Part shown: piece by piece, positions 36,231 to 47,902 of the stretch
How the letters are laid out: every line of letters starts with the position of its first letter
Position numbering within the stretch: the stretch's first letter is position 1
Origin: Datnioides undecimradiatus
Lineage: Eukaryota > Chordata > Actinopteri > Lobotiformes > Datnioididae
Length of the DNA stretch: 64,000 nt
NCBI GenBank assembly: GCA_008933995.1
Contig: WARS01000010.1
Coordinates: 10,023,001 to 10,087,000 of the forward strand
Reading direction: 5' to 3'
The notes under the pieces: model-generated
Told to the model about the DNA's origin: nothing
What the model saw: the letters and a program-made list of their open reading frames with translations, nothing else
Database searches by the model: none
Made by a program: the position numbers and the translations under genes

Positions 36231-36705
36231 TATAAATGGCCAGCTTGGCCAATTAGGCGATGATTTAAAGCGGCGACCTCTCGACCCTGAAGACAGTTCA
36301 TAATCACTGCAAAATCATTAACGGTGCGCGTGAAGCAAAGCGGGTAGATAACAAGCTCTGATTCCTCTCCCATTATACCTGGCCCGAGTCCCAGCGGCCG
36401 CCCCGCCGCCCTGGCTGCTTCACAGACTTCGGAGGCCGAGGGTGACTTTGAGAGAGTGCTCAACAAAGCCTTTGCCTTTGCATGCAGGGGAGCGCGCCTT
36501 TGCCTTGTGCACCAAAAGTGCAATTTATAATCAGTCTGACAACTTCCCCCCAGCTGGCGCAAAAAGGCATCACTCACTGTGGCCGCGCTTTGCATATTGC
36601 GAGTCAAAAGCATTTAATGGTGAGATGTAACTTCCCTCTCCTCCCATTGATCATGTGGCAGGCTGCAACTCCCATGAGCTGTGTGCATTAAGGCCAGTGA
36701 CAAGC
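36231..36705. promoter_or_regulatory. Candidate conserved non-coding element
   Basis: This is one of the few GC-rich, repeat-free blocks of the desert. It holds CTTTGCCTTTGCATGCAGG, a second CCTTTGCCTTGTGC, TGCAATTTATAATCAG, GCTTTGCATATTGCGAG and AAAAGCATTTAATGG. Octamer-like and ATTA-containing cores are dense. ORFs on both strands are open across part of it, which follows from the higher GC. No protein family is recognisable. Confidence 0.3.
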
Positions 36706-37423
36706 GGAAAACATTACAAATGAGCTTTAGCAAATTTGCAAGGCAGTGTCACCTCCTTGATGTATAGATAAGTGGATGCTTCTTTCTCTCCTTTCGTTAG
36801 TCTCCTTGACTCTCTTCAGTTCTTCAGATCTCGTCTTTTCCATCTATCTCCACCTTCTCTGTCTGCCACCCCGCTTCTTCTTCTTACACTTCTCCTTTTT
36901 CTTCTCACCTGCTTTTGGATTAAACAAAACCGATGCCTGTGAAAAGTCACTGTGATGAACACGCCGTCGCTCTGATGAGGCTGAGGGTGAGCGCGTCATA
37001 AATCATGCCCTCGAGAGCGAGGCGGTGGGGGGAAAATTGTACTATGATAAATATTGAGAGGTGGAATGAGCAATAGTTTTGTCACAATGCGGAGGCGTCC
37101 CACCCCCCCACCTCGCCGTGAAATGTGGCTTTGTGATTGGGGCTGAGCGGAGAGCTGTAATTCAGGCAGCTACAGTCGAGGATGCTTTTTGAAGTCACAT
37201 GCAGCCGGGATACAAAAGCGAGTGATAAATTGTTATCCAAGCTGCGGATCGCTCTTCTTTTTCACCGCTCTGCCAGACTTGGGAGACACGTAATTGAGAG
37301 AGAACATGCAAACAAAGCTAATGATTTTCCTCCCACTTTACATTTCTTTCCCTCAGGCTCTTGTCTGCCGAGCCAGGCTCATACATCTTTCACTAAGTAC
37401 AGCTCGGTGTCTGCTGACCCCCC

Positions 37424-37426
<3 letters not shown>

Positions 37427-37454
<28 letters not shown>
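37427..37454. repeat. (CA)n microsatellite
   Basis: CA run preceded by a C-rich stretch. Confidence 0.93.
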
Positions 37455-39558
37455 ACCAGGCAGGGAGAGTTAAAATGTCTACTTTTCCCTGACAAAAATA
37501 GAAGTCAGTGTCTCCTCTGCTGATAATCTCATGCTGTGTGGGACCTTTTTTTTGCCGTGGATGAGATGGGTGTTATGAGTGCCTGGGGGGGATTTTTTTC
37601 CCCCGCAGATAAAAGTCTATTTACAGTCGGTGAAGGAACAACACATTCATGTAAAAATGACCAGAGTGAGGAAACTGTAAGGCCCAGGAGTTCATGTACA
37701 TCAAATGTCTGCTTTTGAAAAATGAGCTCCTGAAATATGACCTAACTGCAAGCGCTTCTTATATTTTCATGGGCAGTTCTGATTACTCAGGGGTGGGTTT
37801 GGATATTCCAGTTTACATTAGCTATGAATTTATTCAACATTTATGTTGTGGACACATTTTCGACACGGCCATATGGTGATGCAGCTGATCTGACCATCAC
37901 CCTTGACAGAAGTCTACTCAAATTAAAAAAAAACAAAAAACAAAGCCATGAACACACAGACAGACAGATCTGGGTAGAGAAATAGGCCATGATGATGCAG
38001 AGTCATGCTTTCTTTTATATCTACAAAACCTGGTTTCAGTTGTTCACGAGGTTCAGGAATTTCAAGAAATGGCAAGAAGTGCCGGTTTCCGCTCCCCGCA
38101 GACTCTCTAATCTATACCGGCACACACTGTATATGCAGGATTCAGCGGATGTTTTCCAGATATCAATCTTGCACCGAAAAGCCCTCGAGATGAAGTGCGG
38201 CTCAGCGAAGCCAAACAACAAGTCTTTGGCTACACATGAGTTAAAGATATGCACTGTGGTTTTCTTACAGTGGCCTGTATAGTACCTGTAAATCCTCAAA
38301 TATCCTCTGAGCTCTCTGCTGATGTTCGGGCACCCAACAGAGACATTTTATTCTCTGCAAATTGCAGAAGCTATAACTAAATAAAGTATATGAATAAAAA
38401 AATACAATAATATAACTTGGAGGACTGCCAGTCAGCTGTACATTAAGAGTAGAGTTTTTCTTTTGGTACTGGAAAACTTGGCAGGTTGAGAATACCAGGC
38501 CTGGCAGGAATCTATGCAATGAAAAGATGGAGTTTATTAACAAAACGGAAGCACAAACAAACGTTGACCTTGAAACTCTGAAGCGACTGAACATTCAGGA
38601 GCCATTTTCATCCCTCTGGTATCAACACGTGACGTACGTATGTCTGAATACATTATCAGCATGATCAGCATTAGCCTGGTCTTGCTTGTGGGATCCAACT
38701 GCTAGTTCCTTCTCCTGCTTGTAGCATGCTTGGTACCTTAATCTGGCAGGACAGAATTCGGTGACTTTTCAAGTTTGTTGGCCTGATTTTTTTTTCCCCT
38801 TAAGGATGTCATCACACTGTAAGGTCTGCATTAACACCTGAAAGGCAGCTTCCAAATGCGCCCTGATCGATCGAATAGCATTCGGAGTGCATTCTGGGTG
38901 CATTCGCTCCTGGTTTTTAACATGCAGACACGGGCTGAATGTTAACACCAGGTGTAAGTGGAGTTTTTCCTCTCAGCCTCATCTCACACCGACCGGCCAG
39001 CTGCATAGCAAGCACAGCGTGTACTCAGCGACCTAATGATGCCACACCTGTTTTCACAATTCGGCATGAGCAGATGATCTGCACCATAAAGACCTACACC
39101 TACTCCGACAGGCCTTCCCGGTAACTCAACAAATGAACTGAAACACTGAAATAAAAATTGGCCAAAGTCAATTTTTCACCCCATGGCCCTCGGACCACTG
39201 TTAACTCATGATCCGACAGCAGTCCACCATAATATGTCACTATCTGACGCTGTCACTCCAGTTATATAAGTGTTGTATAAGTTTTTGGTTTTAGCTGTTT
39301 GGAACAGTTGTGTTCCAGGTCCTAAAATCAGCTGCAAATCAGTTGCAACTAGGACAGTGAAGTCACAGCCGTGTTGTAACCACACTCTCAGCCCTTATCC
39401 AATGAATCTCATTCGAATCATATTTCATTATCAGCAACTCAGTGAATAACATTACCCATAGTGGACTGATTTACTTTGACACTAAAATATTTCTGTGATG
39501 CTGGCAGGGGCTGCAATTTTGTATATATATATATTTTTCGGATCATAGTTTGCATATT

Positions 39559-39735
39559 TGGTGGCCGTGCGGTTAGAGAGGCTGTTTCATAAGCAGAGAG
39601 TCAGAAGTTTGCCCCCCCCCACACACACACACACACACAGCCACAACATGCATAAACAACCATGTTCGCTGTCAAAGTGTCTGAGAGAAAGACTTGAGCA
39701 GTGTGTGCAAGTTGCCCAGCTAAATGCAGTGTAAA
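39559..39735 (+). repeat. tRNA-derived SINE-like repeat with an internal (CA)n
   Basis: GGTGGCCGTGCGGTTAGAGA resembles a tRNA A box, and AGAGAGTCAGAAGTTTGCCC sits where the B box would be, decayed from the GGTTCGAATCCCC type. A poly-C/(CA)n tract (39612-39639) follows, then CTTGAGCAGTGTGTGCAAG and AATGCAGTGTAAAAATG, which match the tail of fish tRNA-headed repeats (CCTTGAGCAAGGCAC type). It cannot be a functional tRNA: the B box is broken and no cloverleaf forms. Confidence 0.5.
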
Positions 39736-40453
39736 AATGCGCATTTGCATAACTGTAAGCCGCAAGACAGTTGCACTTGTCCTTATCGTGGCAGAAAAAA
39801 TGTTATATATAGCATATCATTACATACAGATGTCATGTTTCATATCGTTACCGCTTGTCACCAACCCCGCAGTTCCCCTGACATGTTAGGAGCATATCTG
39901 TACACTAACTTATGTTATTGGCGTTGACATTTTGCTGACTGAAGAATCCAGTCATAGTCTGGCACTCACGTCCAACGTCTTCCTCAAGCTGAACTTCAAA
40001 AAGGACACGTGGCTGTGATGGAAATTGACCCTGCTGTTCGCTTACGGAGCCGTTTCCTGACACTCAGCCACTCAGAGTTATCATTAAGCTCCCCGTCTGT
40101 CCATTAGGCACAGCTACAGGCCGTATACGCTTACACTTTTTTTGTGAGCACATCTTTTTGTCTGGAGGTTTCAATCATCCACCTACGGCAGGTGTGCGTC
40201 TGCTCGGAACTGTGCACTTCACTTTTTAAGTGCTCTGAGTTGAACTCGTCTGAACTTCAGTTTCAGCAGACAGAACTTTAACTGTGCAGCACATTATGTA
40301 AAGGCAAACTCAGCTCTCGAAGTGGGTGATGTCTCTGGAGTGAGCTCTTGGACATGACCGGAGAAAATCCACTGTGTGATGTATGCACAAATTCTAACTT
40401 TGTCGGGCTCAGTTTTAGCCTCAGTGGTGGTCAAAGTCGGTCATTTGGTCAAT

Positions 40454-40715
40454 CACTTTGGTCCAGACTGAAATAGCTCAACATCTACTGGATGGATTTC
40501 CCCTAAATTCTATACTGACATGTGTGGTCTCAGCAGGATTGATCCCTATTGCTCTGGTGACCTGACTTTATCTATAGCCACAAGCAGATCAAAGTTTTTA
40601 CTTATCAAGCGAAATATCTGAATATGTAGAAGATGGATTGGGCCAAACTTTACAGCTACATTCATGGTCCCAAGAGGATGCAGCCTCATGACTCTCTAGG
40701 GTCCACACCTCATGT
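40454..40715 (+). repeat. Teleost interspersed repeat with an internal duplication
   Basis: CACTTTGGTCCAGACTGAAA, CTCAACATCTACTGGATGGA, and a 'GTGGTC..CAGGATTGATCC' block are followed by a second, diverged round: AAATATCTGAATATGTAGAA, GATGGATTGGGCCAAACTTT, ACATTCATGGTCCCAAGAGG. I recognise this two-unit pattern as a frequent fish repeat (units of the GATGGATTGCCATGAAATTT..CATGGTCCCCAGAGGATGAA kind). Both units are well diverged here. Confidence 0.65.
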
Positions 40716-43466
40716 CCCCTTCAGGATAGTTTAACTGCTGCTTATGTTTCTTACTGCAGTGGACTAAAAACACGAGCAGATCCCTCCTGTGCGAGTATCT
40801 TTTCTTTTCTGTTCCATCAGAATCAGATATTTAACAAGGGGACACAAGAACATTATTAATGAACAAGAACAGATTTTGGAATTTTGATTTGTGAACCAAT
40901 TTCAAAGTGCAGGGGATAAGGATTATGATTCTTAAATGTGAATCTGTTTCCCTCCTCAATAAAACATCTTTTTAGCCAGCTCAAGGCTCAACAAGCAAAC
41001 CCAGTAGCTGCTAAAGTCTGGTATTCACAGGGCTTTTCCTGTGTAGGGGATTTTTTTTTTTGTGCATCCTTAAAGGGATTTTAGCCACCGCCAAAATGAT
41101 AAGAATTGAGAATAAAAATAGCAATTTAAATCTGAATATGTCTGCGACTGTGACTCTAGCAACATGAAAATTCAATGTCTCTGACTTTCAGTTGCAAACA
41201 TCCCCCTCATGCTTATATTTTACACATACAGCTGGCCATGAATAAGCCTGCTAATATCGCGTTGTTTTCACCGGGCCTGAACGCTGAAGCCAATGGGAAT
41301 TGAGGAGAGGACTCAATCTAATTTTATCACGTCCTGTCTTGTGCACATTTATGTTTATCAAATGGTGAGAAATAACAAGAAAAGGCATCGATTTCTGTCA
41401 AATAAGATAACAAAGACATCGCTGGCTTTAATGAACAAAGGCCGACCATTCATATCATTCTTGTTTCCCACAAAAAGCCAATTCTTAGCCAGTTTATGTT
41501 GCTACACTAAAGATTACAGTTCAAGAAACAAGTTTTGTGAATGACCCAACAAAGACTTCAGGAATGTTACTGAGATGATCAAGTTATTGTGATGCATTCC
41601 ACTTAATGTTTCTGGGAGTTACTTACTGAAATGTTTATTGTTAATTACAATGAGGTAAAATTTTAATGCCGTCACAGACACACGTTAAGCCGCGTTAAGA
41701 GGCTGCATTCGCCGTTTCGCTCGGGATTAAACGTGGCATCTTTATGTAGTGTTGTGCCGCTACCCTTTAATTCAAGTGTTTAGTTTCAGCAGATGTGCTT
41801 CATTCACCTCCACACAGAGGCTTGTTATGTCTGGTCTAACTCATTCTTACACCAGCTCATAAATGTCTGCTTGTGCATTCACTCGGACAAAATGCCCACT
41901 CTCCGCGCATCAGTACACAGGCTCGAGCGCACCCGCTGAGCAGTCGGTAAACATTATGTGAATACCAACACACGTGTTCAAAAAGCTGACACGCGTGTCT
42001 TTTCATCAGTAATTAAGTGGACGTCAGTGTGTGAGCTTTGGTACTTGCTCTAGCATTCTGCTGTGGCCGTAAAGCTGCTCAAGTGCATGCAAAATACAAT
42101 CTCACTGTAAATATTAACCATATTTAACAGGATGGAAAGCAATTACACCGAGGCTGAATTAGACTATAATGACCAGTGAGACAAATGAGGACATCACAAG
42201 GATACTTCTAATAAAGACTTAACGACCTGTTTTGACTGTAACGAGCGTATTTTCTCAACAGGGATGGCTTCTTCTGCGTGCTCAGGAGAACAGATAGCCG
42301 GACGATTCCTCGCAGCCAGTGCATCTCCTGAGCGCAGCACTTACGCCAGTCTCTTACTTAGCACCAACAGCAATCATCCAGCTAGACGTGCTGGATTTGA
42401 CCTGACAAAGGAGTCTTATTACCCTTCCATAATTGGAAACGCCTCGCAAGGAGGGGGCACAACATCATGATTCCATTTACAATATTTACAACTCAATAAA
42501 CATTTCGTTTCATCCTCTGTCCTTCATGCCTGTGAATTCCAGATAACACAGAGGTTAAAGAGAACACTAAATATAAATTGGCTCAAAGCAGAGCATATGG
42601 AAGTGAGGACTGAAGGATCCCTTTGAGATTGCTACTGCTTTACCTTCGCATTACTGCCAAATGATATTGGGTGTGAGGCTTGAATTAGCACTGAAATCAG
42701 GCGTGGGATACAATCAGGCTTTTGAGGGTCTTGGAGCTCCTGTGGTCTTGCTGTGAATATCTGTGGACCGCTGACTGACTCAGAAATGAGTTGAACACGG
42801 GCCATGCGTTTAATGCATGTTATCCTACAAGGACTGATGCCGCTTGCTCCTCTCAGATACAGCTCAATCGCGTTGTACTATGGGGCTGTGGGAGTTCCAA
42901 CTTGAAACACTCAAGCAGACGGCTGTAACCAGTGGTAGATAGGTTGTATTCATTCTCACAAAAAACTGGCTAAACTACAAAAGGTTGTGTCAAAAAGCAT
43001 TTACGTTGAGAAAAAGTGTTCAGCTGCTTTACTGAAAGCTGCATGAATTCACATTTTTTATGTGAACAATGTGTCAAATTTCAAGTTGTTCACAAAGACA
43101 AGCCCACTGGACTCTAAAGTTTCCCTCATGGACCATCTGAACAGCTTTTTGCTCCATGCTTTGATTTCCTGGCATACAAGTTGTTGTTTTTTTTTATTCC
43201 TGCTTAGCGACTAAACCCACTGAATATTACCTGACAAGCAATAAACAGCATACAAAGACAAAGCAAACTTAGGGACAGCCTTATGAACACAGTGGCATGT
43301 TTAGCCACTGCAAAAACAATTATTTCCCTCAGGAGATGACAACAGAGCTTAAAGGAAGTGAATATCGTACTTACCGGCATCAGGTGACCGGGAGCTCACA
43401 TCCATATTATTGTACGTCTTGCTTCGTGTCTGCTGGATGTGCAGATAGACAACTTTTTTTGCAAAG
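40716..43466. other. Intergenic region, no gene seen
   Basis: Mixed composition with no recognised repeat. The small + strand ORF at 42264-42470 ends in Gly/Thr/Ser residues and has no domain I recognise. Confidence 0.45.
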
Positions 43467-43828
43467 GCTTGCAGGTAAAATGAGGCTGGCAAGGTCAAAA
43501 CCAAGGAGCAGTCCAGAAGAGCAAACATCAAATCCAAGAGGCAGCAGTCAGAATACAAAGTCCATAAACCAGGCAGAGTCCAAGTAAACCATAAATCCAA
43601 AAAAGGGAAGGAACACAAGGTGCACAGTGACGATCTGGCAGGGAAGAAGAGGAGGGACAAACAGTAAATACACACTAGGCAGGGAAGGCCAAGAAGACAC
43701 AGGTGAGCTAATTAGCAAAGGTGCCAGTGAAACAGGCAAGAACAGGAAGTGAGTATTCAGACACAGGAAACAAACCAAATAAAACAGGAAACAACCAAAA
43801 AAGAAACAGAAACTCAAAACCATGACAG
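43467..43828 (-). repeat. Unclassified interspersed repeat, copy 1
   Basis: A-rich on the + strand. Blocks shared with the copy at 62455-62829 include GGCAAGGTCAAAACCA, AGTCCA-containing segments, GACACAGGTG with a following CTAATTA, AAAACAGGAAA with AACCAAAA, and the end AACAGAAACTCAAAACCATGACAG. Read on the minus strand it starts CTGTCATGG and is T-rich, as are similar fish repeats I recall without a firm class. The 116-codon minus ORF here is hydrophobic only because of the T-rich composition. Confidence 0.6.
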
Positions 43829-46800
43829 TTTGGACATGTGCATCAACAATTAACATGTAAACAAACTGGTAATGTTGAGCTGGAACGATTTCTACCAATT
43901 TTATATAATGTTGGACATTTTAATCAATAACAATCAACCAGATCTTAGAAACTGTTGCTTTTCAGATAATACATTTATATTGGTGTCTGCCAGATGTTTG
44001 TAATGAAAGTGTATTTCAGTAGAAATATAAAGTAACATCAAATTAAAATACTTCTGTAATGTAGAACTTTAGAATCTGCCATGCAGCACGGGCAGCTGCT
44101 GAGAATATCAATACAGCAGTATTTTACATAACTTTAATTACAGAAATATGAAGAAATGCATGGCAGCAGAAGAAGAAATACCATTTTCATTACTATCAGC
44201 TGAACAGAATGCAGCACAGCTCATAAATTATGGTGCATCCCGATGTTCAGACGGCTGGCAATCCATTTTCTCTATAATCACTTTAAATTGTCATTTACTG
44301 CTCCGTATAGGGATTTATATAGATTTATTTATGTATCGCTGATTGGCAATTTCTTTGTGTCGGTTTTATTTTGTCTGCTCGTGTGCGCTTGTTTGGAATG
44401 TGTCATTGTCACACATATGACAGAGTGTGGGTGGGTCAGAGTGAGGCGGTTCAAAGCCGTTGAGGTTTTCGTACACGCTGCAATTCATTCATGGTTTTCT
44501 AATTGTATCAAATTCGCCCAAATAAGGAATCAGAATCACCCGAACGTGACGTTAAACAGAATATTACAAAAAACTGATACACAACATGACAACGTCTTAC
44601 CAAGGACACAGCTTATCTTATGGTTAGGTGAGCTACTTGTCATCGCTCCTTGTCATCACTTCTTTTTTGTTGAGTGCAGTGTGCATTTGACATCAACATG
44701 TGACATGAATGCAGTGAAAACCTACAGTATTAGAAAGTCAAAAGATCAGATTGGATGTATGTCTTGATCTATTCCTGCTAAAGTGTCCTTGTAAGAAGCA
44801 CGTCTGCCTAACATCTATACACTCCTGGGGAACTCCTGATAGTATTGACTCTGACTGCTGTCAGTTTTCACGCAGGAATACAACATACTGTAGATGAAAT
44901 CTGAAAAACACTGAGCGTAATAAGGTGATTGAAGTACTTTAACACTAATAAAAAATTAACCATCTGCTGCTGACGCCGCGCCAGATAAGACAGCGTGCAC
45001 ACAAGCACGTTGTAATCCTGTGCCTACAGTGAACTCCTAGTGAAGGATTAGAATGCTAACAGACCTGCTGCTTGGATCTACAGTGTATTAGCCTTGATGA
45101 GGATGCAGCAGTGTGTAGAAATGAGGGGCTTCTGCTGTGGAGGTTGTACACTACATTAGCATCTGCTGGGCCATACGAGAGGAGATAAATCTGCAACAGG
45201 CGTGATGCATCTTCATTAAAGCCACCACTTACCACCTCTCACCTAAACTGCCAAACTGTCTCTGTAGCCAGATGTTGTGTTTAAGCTTTGTTTTTTGTGT
45301 TTTTACAAAGTTCTGACATGTACAAGCCAGAGACGAGAGTATTTCATGCTACTGCCAGGTAAATTTAGACATCAATCTTGGTTTTAACAATTACATGCTA
45401 AGACGGTAATTTAAACAAAGCTTAATAGCAGCAGTGAACGACTCCAGAAAAGGCTCACTATCCTGCAGCTGCGATGCATTAGTACCAGTTTGGATAATTC
45501 TTTCTTAGTATTACTGCGTCAAACTAGATTAGTACACTGCGGTGGAAAAAGTAGTCTTTGTATTTGAGTGAGTGATCTGCCTTTGGACAGCAGGGAGGAG
45601 ATCAAAACTGGACTGACAGCTGGTCTTCAATGAAGGTTTTCCATTTCAGAAACTGAACAAGGTGTGACAACTGGCCTGTGAGGCTTGACATGATGTCCGG
45701 GGAAGTGTTATCAGACAGCCATCACACATGTTTCACTGGATTTATTGTGGGAGTTAATAATGATTATTGTTTTGTATTTGTTGCAGTCCTTTGTTTGAGT
45801 CCCTGTTGTGATGTGACAACAGAAATTGCTCGGCCAATTATGATCGATAGCGCTGGTATCACTTCCAGGAATCTCCGGTCTGTGTGTCTGTGACAGATAC
45901 GTTTCTGAAATGAAAAAGAACATGGAGAAACTTAATTAATATCTTACGGTTCTAGTTATAATCATTTTATTTTTATAATCACATTGACTGATTAGAGACC
46001 TCAGATGAGCGTACAGGCTTGAGAGACTCAAAGGGGAAAATATTATGGAGTGGTAAAAATAAAAATACAGACTTCATTGATTCTTATTTTTAATGTGTTA
46101 TTTTTTGGCTAAGCCTGCATTGACTAGTTTTGGGGTCACTTGGTGTAGTGAAAACAAGCTGTAAACACAAAAATGAAATAATATCAGCCATTAAAGTTGC
46201 TTTTTTGCACATCCTGCAGACACATACCCATATGATATTTATTTATAAGTCATGCATCAATCCCTCTGGTGAATGTTAGGTGTTTGTGTGCCCTTTAAGC
46301 TCTGTTTTGGTCTCCACCAGCTCCTGGCTTTACCTGCAAAATAAGCCACTGTGCTCACAAAATATAGTAAAGTTGTTTCATCTGCTGTTTTGTACCGGTT
46401 AGGTATCAAACAATAGGTTTATCAGAGAATCCGGATGATGGTGACCAACACAGTAAATCTTTAGGCTGAAAAACCTGCACAATGAACAAAAAGATGTTAA
46501 ATTTGAGAGGAACTCAAGGCCAGGTGACAGTTTTAATGTGTTTAATGCTGCTGAATGAGCACAAAATATTTCTTGGAACAACAACTGTTTTTTTCCTCTG
46601 AGAAATGCAAAAGGAGGTCCTCCTTCCCCTCCGAAATAATATTTAGTGTCATGTCTGCTCTGTGGTTCTTCACGGTGAGTGAGGAAGCAGCAATGATTTA
46701 TTAAGTGACAAGGAAAAACAAGGGTAAAGTCTCAAGGAGCTCTGAATCAGACAGCTATTCACGGGCATCGTTTTTTCTTTACAGTTTTTATGGAGATACA

Positions 46801-47784
46801 ACCTGTCACCTTTCAATGACCTGGCAATCTCTGTAACCACCCACCCACCAATTCACCTACCTTCTGGCTATGTCAGTGTGAGAGAATTTTTGGGAACAAG
46901 AGTATGTGTGTCAGGATGCAACACCGTGTATCTGATGGAAAGAAAGCCTCACAGACTCCATTAGATAGATTAAAGAAGCTGCAGTCACCTGGTGAGGCTG
47001 GTAGGGAGTTGGACTGATCAAGGAATATCCCTGTTGTCAGATGATTTTCTTCAGAGGGATCTATCTTTCTGAAGAACACCCGGGTGTCCCTCTGATCACT
47101 CTGCATCTTGCAATTGACATTTCGTCTGTGTTTTGGGATGATTAATGCACCTTGGCATTCATTTAATGCGAGCGGGGAAGGTCACTGGTATTTGTCGCTG
47201 GACTCAAAGATTAGCTCTAACCTTAGCGAAACATAAAGGGGATGACATTCGCGGAACAAGACAGCCATAGATCCCGGACTGCAAACCTGTGTTTATGTCT
47301 TCAACCTAAAAGTTCAAAATGAGACAATTTTAAAAACACGAGAAATGCTTCAACGTTTACTCCAATCATAATGCATGGCTAGTACCATTTTGTCCTTTTC
47401 TTTGGATTTTCTGTATATGGTTCTGTCAATAGTTCTTTGTTCAGTCAGAATGACAATTATTGCTAAAGGCTGCACTGATCAATGTTTTTCCACAGTAGAT
47501 ACAATGGGTAAAATGTAAAATGTGACAGACTGGTGCTTTGTAATAGCATGTCTCCCAGAACATTGTTTTAAATATCAGCAATTTCCAGATCTTGCTTCTC
47601 AAAATACGATGTGCACTTCTGTAAATTTGAGCCAACCAATTTGAACTAATAATATCGTGACATCCACCCACCAATCTCCGACTGTTAGCAGCGCAGGGTG
47701 AGGGAGTACACCTCTATCAGCTGGAGCTACAGGAGGGATACAGAACCAAAATAGTCCTTCATGAGCTGCAACAGTATCCTCTAA

Positions 47785-47843
47785 CCTTGTTCTCTTGTGT
47801 TGTCTACCTCCTTGTTCTCTTGTGTTGTCTACCTCCTTGTTCT
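47785..47843. repeat. 25-bp tandem repeat, about 2.4 copies
   Basis: The unit CCTTGTTCTCTTGTGTTG plus TCTACCT occurs twice without change (47785-47809 and 47810-47834), then CCTTGTTCT of a third. Identical copies point to a recent local duplication. Confidence 0.9.
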
Positions 47844-47888
47844 TCTACAGGGTTGTCAAAAACTCAGTGACAGACACAGAATGTCCCT

Positions 47889-47902
47889 GTAACCATAGTA
47901 AC
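47889..47902 (+). promoter_or_regulatory. X-box-like (RFX) motif
   Basis: GTAACCATAGTAAC fits GTNRCCNNRGYAAC at every fixed position. No gene start is nearby. Confidence 0.3.

Larger units (their letters stand above)
32509..39558. other. Intergenic region with candidate regulatory stretches, no gene seen
   Basis: ORFs up to 173 codons occur (34896-35417, minus) but lack any domain, and the opposite strand is also open. Microsatellites are at 34707-34735 and 37427-37454, and a poly-C run is near 35752-35764. The part from about 35430 to 37350 is richer in GC and free of known repeats, unlike its flanks. Confidence 0.5.

Noticed and set aside
39559-39612. Possible tRNA gene
   Set aside because: An A-box-like start is present, but the B box is mutated and no anticodon stem can be drawn; it is part of a SINE-like repeat.
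43548-43898. 116-codon hydrophobic minus ORF resembling a multi-pass membrane protein
   Set aside because: It is the T-rich strand of an interspersed repeat; runs of Phe, Leu and Val follow from composition.
44243-44767. 174-codon ORF on the + strand
   Set aside because: No domain or family resemblance, irregular composition, no splice-linked neighbours. One ORF of this size is expected by chance in 64 kb.
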